From positions 61,735,608-61,799,607 of the forward strand of contig CM046832.1 in the NCBI GenBank assembly GCA_025618425.1: 64,000 bases of DNA, read 5' to 3'. Below the pieces are notes generated by a model, which saw only the letters and a program-made list of their open reading frames with translations, did no database searches and was not told the DNA's origin. The position numbers and the translations under genes were made by a program. This document shows positions 57,151-64,000 of this stretch, piece by piece; the stretch's first letter is position 1; each line of letters begins with the position of its first letter. The DNA is from Heliocidaris tuberculata (lineage: Eukaryota; Echinodermata; Echinoidea; Camarodonta; Echinometridae).

Positions 57151-58485
57151 GGGGTGTAATTTTGAATTAAATGTAATTCATCATCGCCCAAGAAAATACT
57201 TCTGAAATCTGCAGTTAGAAATATAACCGAATGCCTTGTATTGATATTCAATATTCTTTACAGTTGAGTTGAAGCGTTGTTTGAAAAGGAAAATCGGCTG
57301 GTTTTCATTATCCCCCAAATTCTGGGAGGTTTCGTCCACTTGTATGGTAGTTTATGGAGAATGGTTTTGCCCTTGGAAAGAACGACCATTAGGATAACGT
57401 TTGACAACATGGGGTAATCGGGACATCAAAGATATAATCGCTTGAATGTTTTTGTTTTCGTCGTCTATAGTCTCCTTTCGTTCTACCGTGTGACCCAAAA
57501 GACTAGCCGATTCCGTGAAAAAAGGGCTACGCATACGGAAGTAGGGCCTATTTCACTGATGAGTCCCCTCCCAAACTCAAATGTCTGATTTCATGATTTT
57601 GTTGGGAAATGGCTAAATGCTCACAATTGTAAGCGATTTTTCTTTTTCTTGAGACTAGTAAGAAGCAGATATGAGGTATGAAATGATTTCGAAGAATAAT
57701 CATTTGCTTTTCTTCTTATGAATTTCAAAGTCAACTGATCCATATCAAAGAAATTCGAGTAAACGTAGTTTTCAGAAGACACACATAAGAGAGAAGTCAT
57801 TCGGATCGGTGATCATGTAGTAAATCGTCTGTTTGGAGCCAGAAGAGCGTTAACTTTATGAGTTAATGCCCTTTTGGTTCCAAACAGGCAAAATAAGTAT
57901 CATGTAAGCCTATCACGAGGTTAGAGAACTACAAAGCTTTCTGAAAAGATAAATCCCATTTTGCATTGTGATACTGACCATGCAAGAGATTTTATATGAT
58001 TTGTGTTTATTGTGCCCATGAAATCGGTATTATACATATTTTATCGAATTCGTAAGGGAAGTGTCAATTATTCGCACTTTTGGTGAATATTTCGTTGGAT
58101 TATACACTTATGACCTACACTGAGGTTTAGTCAATACATATAATATTTGTATCATGTGCATGCACATCCTTTATGCTTTATCAATAATTGCACAAGTAAT
58201 GTAATGCAATTAAATCTAACATTGCCAAATAAAATGTGAGAGAATGAATAAATCATAATTCTTTTGTAGATTGCAATCTCCTTGTACATGTACACCCATC
58301 TTCTCTGAAATTCATCATTAGGGGGATAAAAGTGGTAGAAGACAATAAGAACGTGCATAGTGATGTACTGCATGTATATTCACTTTTTCCCCAGTGCAAG
58401 CTATCCCTTGGTAACATTCAGCATTCATGTTTGCCACTTCTTCCGAATGAGTCCCACGGTCCAATTTGAAAATGGGAAAAAGAAG
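57151..58485. other. Gene-free DNA
   Basis: No gene or clear repeat is recognised. Confidence 0.5.
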
Positions 58486-58720
58486 TTTTTTACGACCGAA
58501 TTCTTAGCTTTTACGACCGTCCTTCATTGTTTTACGGTTAATCACGAGGGGGAACCGACAATACGCGGCAAACTCCAAAAGACTTTGGTTGAAGGAAAGC
58601 GGTGAGCGATGGTTTGTCCTCCTCTATTTGTGTCAAAATCATGTCTTGTGTTCGAGTGACCGATAGCCCCCGTGTAACCATAGCAACAAGGGAAAAAATG
58701 GACCCTATGTGGACTTTCAA
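58480..58720. promoter_or_regulatory. Candidate cis-regulatory block with three phased TTTTACG sites
   Basis: TTTTACG occurs at 58488-58494, 58509-58515 and 58530-58536, exactly 21 bp apart. The first two are TTTTACGACCG and the third is TTTTACGG followed by TTAATCAC. TTTTACGA(C) is a binding motif known for Hox10-13 class proteins. The block continues GC-richer to 58720 without a recognised gene. Confidence 0.4.
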
Positions 58721-58835
58721 CCATCATTCTTCAGCTCTGTTTTATTGTATGTTATTTTGAAAATGAGAAAAAAGTCAATAGCCTGACACATTAGAACAAG
58801 TACATTTTGGATGAGAAAACATGATAAAATTTCTG

Positions 58836-58945
58836 ATGATGATGATGATGGTGGTGGTAGTGGTGGTGGTGATGATGATGATGATGATGATGATGGTGGT
58901 GGTAATGATGAAAATTAAGATGATGGTGATAGTGATGATGATTGT
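58836..58945 (+). repeat. (GAT)n/(GGT)n microsatellite
   Basis: Alternating GATGATGAT and GGTGGTGGT blocks with interruptions. Confidence 0.85.
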
Positions 58946-60050
58946 GATAATAACGAAAATAGCTACAAAAATCAAGAAACGTATAAAGTGTATAATGATA
59001 GATTTAAACCAAATGTATTAGACGGCCTCTTTCCTCCTGCTTTCCATCTCTCTCTTTCTATTCCTCAACTTCTCATTCTTGTTATCCCTGCCTCCTTACC
59101 CCCCCCCCCCCTCTTGTATTGCTTGTTCACAACATTTTTTTGGGTCCCACCCCTCTCTCTCTCTCTCTGGTACTGTTCACATCCCCCTTCTTATCTTTTC
59201 TTTTTGCTCTTTATCCCTTTCTATTTTAAAAACTTGTTAATATTGCTCAAATTTCTTTTTTTTTTAATCTAAGGACTGTAAATTTTTTACTTTTTTAACA
59301 GGGATTTATGAAATACAAGCCATGCTTACTTAATAGACTCCTCCACATATGTTTTACTTTACAATTACAATGTTTACATTATACCAATTAATGATGATGA
59401 TGATGATGGCATAAAAGTGTGGGGCAAGGGTTCTCCAGGCTTATAAGGGCTAAGGCCATATTCGAATTAGATTCCTTGCTTCTCGTCCGTTTTTTCCCCA
59501 CAAATGAGAAGGAAGGGGTTCCATGTTATTTAATATTCAATATTTGATATTATTCCTGTGCACATTTTTCCTGTGAAAAATGCTGTTGGGTCAATGTCGA
59601 CACATTATTTCTAAATTCAATTCCATCTGTACATGCACTAGGCATGTTAGGGGCTCAAAACACGATGAAATTGCAGTATTATTCATGTTGTCTTATTATC
59701 TAGATGAAGCGGTCCCCCCCCCCCCAAAAAAAAAGAGATAGAGAGAGAGAGAGGAGGGGACGAGAAACTAGGAATTAATTTCATTTGGCCAAAGCAACCA
59801 AGTGTCTCCTCATATTCGGGCAGCAAGGTGTTATACCTGCAATATTTTCATGTCTTCATTTAGTGACGAACTAACATCAAAACATTATTAAGGACCCACT
59901 CTCAGCATTGTGATTCATTCGTTTCGCTTGCTCGCTCGCAAAATTTTGAAGTTTTTGAAGTTTTTATTCGGGCAAGAGACGACATCCCCTGGAGAAATTT
60001 AGCCATATGTCCATCGGTAATGGTTTAGGCCTAGATGACTGAGAATAAAT
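58946..60050. other. Gene-free DNA with simple repeats
   Basis: Contains CT-rich stretches, C-runs (about 59100-59111 and 59706-59715), a GATGATGAT run (about 59391-59408) and, at about 59925-60010, a family C-like piece with GCTTGCTCGCTCGC and GGGCAAGAGACGAC. Confidence 0.45.
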
Positions 60051-60560
60051 ACAACAAAATGATTCATGTAATGATAATTATAAATACGACGAATCGGTGC
60101 ATAGAGCATGTAGAGTATAATGATATTGAAGATTTCGAAGTGATGCACAGAGGATCTCTGTGAAGTGGTGCGAAAAGCAGTAATGATTAAATTGACGAAG
60201 TCATGAGATAATGATTATTATATGAGGACGATAAAGTGATGCAGAGAGTAATAGAGGAGGGGGGGGGGGGGAGGAGGAGGATTACATAACGAAATTAAGA
60301 ATGATTAAAAAGATAGCAAAGTGACGCAGATGCAGATGTAGATGTAGGTGGTATGACAATGTGACGAAGATACTTATGATGTAGGATGAGTGATGCAGAA
60401 AGTAAGAATGGAGAATGATGAATCAGTGTAGAAAGAAATGATAAAAACTAGGAAGTCAATTATATAATGGTGATGATAAAGTGATGTGAAGATGGTAGTG
60501 ATGATGGTGAAGTTGAAGATTATGAAAATGGTGATGATGAAATCAATCTTGAAATGGCAA
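60050..60560 (+). repeat. Degenerate GATG-rich repeat
   Basis: An AAGTGATGCAGA-like word recurs near 60138, 60235, 60320, 60388 and 60478 in purine- and GATG-rich DNA, with spacing of about 70-97 bp. A poly(G) run lies at about 60260-60271. It is probably an old, decayed minisatellite. Confidence 0.45.
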
Positions 60561-60719
60561 AAGGATGATCTTTATAGGTAAAGGCGTGTCTTGGGAAAGG
60601 GAAATGGGCACTGGTGGCAGAGCGGATGGATGACTAAAACGGAGGTGTCGTGTATTCCTACGCCTTGTCTACTGGACTAGCTTTACCTCAAGAACTGTCT
60701 CCTCCAACTCCCAAAAGAC

Positions 60720-60800
60720 ATCCCCAACCCCCTCTCCCTCTCTCTCCCTCTCTCTTCCCCCTCTCTCTCTTCACTCTCTCTTTCTCTCTCGTTGTTTCGT
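60720..60800 (+). repeat. CT-rich tract
   Basis: CCCTCTCTC-type repeats. Confidence 0.8.
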
Positions 60801-61036
60801 TGTCTCTCACTCTATGCCTTTCTCATTTCTATGCCCGTCTTTCATACTGTCATTACAAAATCTTTCATAATGATATTCATAATCGAGATTAGATCGAGAT
60901 TTTAGTTTTGAAATTGAAAATATTTCCCGAATCATTTGTGTTTTATTTTTCAAAGCCCTTTATCCCCAGCCCCTCTCTCCCCCCATATACGGTGGCGTAT
61001 ATAGGGATTATGGCGCCCGAGGTATACTTAACTGTT

Positions 61037-61038
<2 letters not shown>

Positions 61039-61099
<61 letters not shown>
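61039..61099 (+). repeat. (GA)n microsatellite
   Basis: About 30 uninterrupted GA units, with TTTTTTTTGGGGGGGG about 20 bp downstream. Confidence 0.95.
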
Positions 61100-61101
<2 letters not shown>

Positions 61102-61259
61102 CGACCGAGTGCTATACATTTTTTTTTGGGGGGGGGAGGGCATTTTCAACACTCAAACAAGTATTTTCTCATGCATTTTATGCACAGAAGAATTCGCAAG
61201 GGCCGCATCGAGCGATACAAATTTCCAATTTTGAACATTAATTAATGCTTTTCTGTAAA

Positions 61260-61690
61260 TTCCCTTTTTCCTCAAATGGGGTGCAAAATTAATGGAAACC
61301 CAGGTGAAATATAGTCGAGAAATTTAGCAAGGCAACCAAAAGTCAAGATTTCTTCCAACTGTTGAACCTTTGAAAATACTTCTTTATACACTTTATCTTA
61401 TACGCCTATTTGGGAGCAAAATTTTAAGAGGCGGATGAAACCTATACAATAGGGAGCAAATCAACAAGAATTATTATGTTTTCTTCAAGTTCTGAACCCT
61501 TACAAAAATTATAAATTATATTCGAGGGAGCAAAGCTACCGAACTTAAAGCGGTATATATTTTTTCTTCCTTTTCTCCTCTTTCTCTTTCCCTCTACGTT
61601 TTTTGCGCCCCTTCAAGTGCCGCCCGGGGCACGTGCCCGCTGCCCCCTCCAGTAGACACGCCGCTGCCCATATGCCCCCTCTCCCCCTCT
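61260..61690. repeat. Degenerate repeats (family C-like) with GC-rich end
   Basis: Two to three loose copies of GGGAGCAAA...AAGATTTCTTC(A)A(A/G)(C)T...GAACC(C/T)TT...AAAAAT(T)AT at about 61315-61375, 61405-61515 and 61520-61560. A GC-rich end follows (GTGCCGCCCGGGGCACGTG, 61617-61635, then ACACGCCGCTG). This pattern suggests a decayed dispersed element. Confidence 0.45.
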
Positions 61691-61969
61691 CTCTGTAACT
61701 CACTCTCACTCTTGATATTTCATATGGCTCTAGTTTTTCTTACTGTTTGGGACCTACATTTCAAGGACCATTGGTGGATGAAGGAAAAATTGCCAAGAAA
61801 TGATTACTCATATATTATTTTAAAAAGTGTTACGCTAGATATACTAGGGATGAACCTTTATTTGTCTGTACATTTCAATGTTTTGACATTCGTTATGGCA
61901 TGATTTCATGCAGCTTTGAGGTATGGTAATGACGAAAAACCATTATCCATTACAGATGTGAAAAAAAAG

Positions 61970-62560
61970 TAAAATTGTATCGTGAAAGAAATTGTCTAGA
62001 ATGTCTAGAAAGTTGACAATGGTTATGTATTGTGAGGTTTTTTAATTATCAAAAATGCCAACAAATTGAATCAGTCTTGCTGTAAATCACATCAATGGAA
62101 ATCACCTCAGAAATCACGAATAAAAAGAACGAGAAGGCTCACACTAACACTCAGCCGAAGTTTGAGTTCTGGTAAAGGTGTGAGCAGGGAAGTGTAACTA
62201 GAGTTACACTTCCCTGGTGTGAGCTTTCTTTTTTATGCTAGTGTGGAAGAGTATTATATTGGAAATGTCCCCTGAAATGGAATGCTCTTCAAATGCCCAG
62301 ATATTCGAAATATGACTTTAAATAGCTTACAAGTTTGGACAAAACTTTCAAGCCACTTGTGTGCAGTCCCGCATACCCATTTCTGCGTTCACTGCTTTTC
62401 ACTGATTTGATTTTCAGAAAGACTGATTCGATTACTTATCACTTTGATAACTACAAAACCTCCAAATATATGATTATTTTCATATACCACGTAATGTATC
62501 TTTCTCAAACGTTTCTTCTGCATTGCTATCGTATGACCAGAACTCAAGTTCATCTTTTAA
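61970..62560. mobile_element. Palindromic copy of dispersed repeat family B
   Basis: The left arm (about 61985-62120) is colinear with the start of the 23330 copy: AAAGAAATTGTC, GAGGTTTTTTAATTATCAAA and GAATCAGTCTTGCTG. The right arm (about 62262-62490) is its inverse: AAATGTCCCCTGAAATGG, ATATTCGAAATATGAC, GCAGTCCCGCATACCC, GACTGATTCGATTACTTATC and CAAAACCTCC. This suggests that family B is a foldback element and that the other copies are half-elements. A 30-bp palindrome with 9-bp flanking duplications sits in the centre. Confidence 0.6.
62177..62224. mobile_element. 30-bp palindromic insertion with 9-bp direct repeats
   Basis: GGTGTGAGC (62177-62185) and GGTGTGAGC (62216-62224) flank AGGGAAGTGTAACT, AG, AGTTACACTTCCCT. 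The arms are perfect 14-bp inverted repeats around a 2-bp centre. The arrangement is that of a DNA transposon reduced to its two termini with its target-site duplication. A 9-bp duplication is typical of MuDR or Merlin-like elements. Confidence 0.6.
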
Positions 62561-62625
62561 TAATTCAAAATAGAAGGACATATTTTGTGTATATGCCGAA
62601 CGAATGTCAATAGGAAGTAAAGCAA

Positions 62626-63205
62626 GTTACAGGGCAATCCACCCTTGGTAATAAGATGATTTGTGTGAAAGCAAAAAATTAAGAAAATCAGGATGGTGAA
62701 AGTTTGAAATAAATCGGAAAAGGAATAAGAGAGTTATGGATGTTTTAAAAAATTAGATCACTTCATCTATGCGAATCTCAAATTGGTAACTTGGTGAGTC
62801 GATTGTGACATACTTGTGGATAATTCTCCCGTTTGTCGTACACAAAACTATCATTAATTTGCGGTTTTCTCCGAAGCGCCTTTATCCTCAGGGCAGTACT
62901 CAAAATATATTGTAGATAGCATATTGTTATTATAGGTCCTCATGAAAGAAAAAGATCCTACTGAGTAATCATGGTTTTATCCTGAACAATTGACACTTTA
63001 GTCATTTTGTATGTGGGAGCAAATGGGGGAAATTACGCATTCGGCCAATTTGAAATTCCTATATGTATAACGATTACAACTTTCAAAAATTCATAACTTT
63101 CTTATAGCTTGTCTGATTTCGTTCAAACTTTCACCAATCTGCTTTTCTGATTTTTCCTCTTTCTTTCAGAGCAACTTCCCATAAAAGTTGGATGTCCCTT
63201 TAAAG
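62626..63205. mobile_element. TTAA-type foldback element, family A (copy 3)
   Basis: Homologous along its length to 56156-56747: AGGGCAATCCACCCTTGG, GTAATAAGATGATTTGTG, GGATGGTGAAAGTTTGAA, GGGCAGTACTCAAAATATAT, AAAGATCCTACTGAGTAAT and AACTTTCTTATAGCTTGTC. The right end is GTCCCTTTAAAG. The left TTAA has become TTAC. It lacks a short central segment present in copy 2. Confidence 0.85.
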
Positions 63206-64000
63206 ATAATGGTCGACTGGGCCTTCCAACATGTCCAATAGAATATGTAAATTACTCATCAAGTGGAATTCCGTGTAGATTTTCTTTCTTTTTTTTTCAA
63301 TCTATATAATTTTCAGAAAGTTTTCTTTAAATTAAATTTTGTTGGGGCATTTTTTGTAAATGCTTCGTTGCAATTAGCACTTTGAACGACCCTTCTCTCT
63401 AATTCCATAACTAGAACAAAACAGAAAAATAGTTACTTCTGTGATATGACCATTCTACATTAGAATTGATTTTCAAAGAGGATCATACATCCCGAACACG
63501 TATACACCCCGGGTGTTCCAACCTGGTTCTCTGTTTCTCATATAAATGACATCGTGTGTGATGTTACTATCTTTATATCGTCTGCATGAACGACCAAACG
63601 TAAAACAAGAGTTTTATCCACAGCTTTCAGAACGATATAACTCGTCATGCAGTGTCATTTATCGATACACAACGGCTCTGCAAGGGCTGAGCTGGAACAA
63701 AAACAAGTCCTAGACAATAACGATTCTTTGGCCGGAATTATGGCTGAATTTCATTGAGTGGTAATTTTCAGCTAGAAAATAAACCCTGCTTTATATCTGG
63801 CGTCGATCATGGAAAATGTTGTGATCCATACCATGTAAAAATTCACAAAGCAATCCTATCGGCTACTTTTTCAGCAAACTTGGAAACCGTTGGTCAATAC
63901 GACTTGGTCGTTTCATGTGGCAAATTTTGTGTCCGAGAAAGATCTCGGTAAAATTGAATTGAAGCTGTAATTGCCAGGTCTTAGACCATCAGAACATCGA
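63206..64000. other. Gene-free end of window
   Basis: No gene or clear repeat is recognised. The open frame at 63754-63951 has no recognised motif. Confidence 0.5.

Overview
The window looks like part of the posterior Hox cluster of an ambulacrarian deuterostome, most likely a sea urchin. It holds one protein-coding gene that I can support: a two-exon posterior Hox gene of the Hox9/10 (Abdominal-B-like) class on the minus strand. Exon 1 is at 41209-40351 and exon 2, which carries the whole homeobox, is at 21593-21340. They are separated by an intron of about 18.8 kb. The splice sites (GTAAGA donor, CAG acceptor), the matching phase-1 boundary and the spliced length (370 codons plus stop) all agree. 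The organism call rests on three things: the Hox9/10-type homeodomain, the very large spacing around a single Hox gene, and an AT-rich, microsatellite-laden, poly-G-rich background full of short foldback elements. The species is not determined, and a hemichordate or another echinoderm cannot be excluded.

Layout. Positions 1-21339 are 3' of the gene. They contain simple repeats (including a 1.5 kb ATT/AGT compound array at 8.4-9.9 kb and a 37-bp purine minisatellite at 12.13-12.47 kb), several inverted-repeat elements, a GC-richer block at 17.56-17.98 kb, and the presumed 3' UTR next to exon 2. Positions 21340-41209 are the Hox gene. Its intron holds a tandem duplication of about 585 bp, long TTC, GAA and AAT arrays, a tRNA-derived SINE-like fragment, degenerate repeats, and two GC-richer blocks (34.7-35.06 and 35.5-35.96 kb) that are the best intronic candidates for cis-regulatory DNA. 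Positions 41210-64000 are 5' of the gene. They hold the promoter side, two fragments resembling non-LTR retrotransposon 3' ends, several copies of TTAA-flanked foldback elements, GC-richer blocks at about 43.7, 50.7, 54.9 and 58.5 kb, and more microsatellites.

No tRNA gene, rRNA, CRISPR array or second protein-coding gene was found. Most long open frames are translations of simple repeats. Because only one gene is present, the window says little about gene cooperation. The functional content is one transcription factor gene plus the non-coding DNA around it, some of which may regulate it or its Hox neighbours. The most striking regulatory-looking signals are three TTTTACG cores at exact 21-bp spacing (58488-58536) and a 60-bp hairpin beside three related copies of a 27-bp motif (35567-35850, intron 1).
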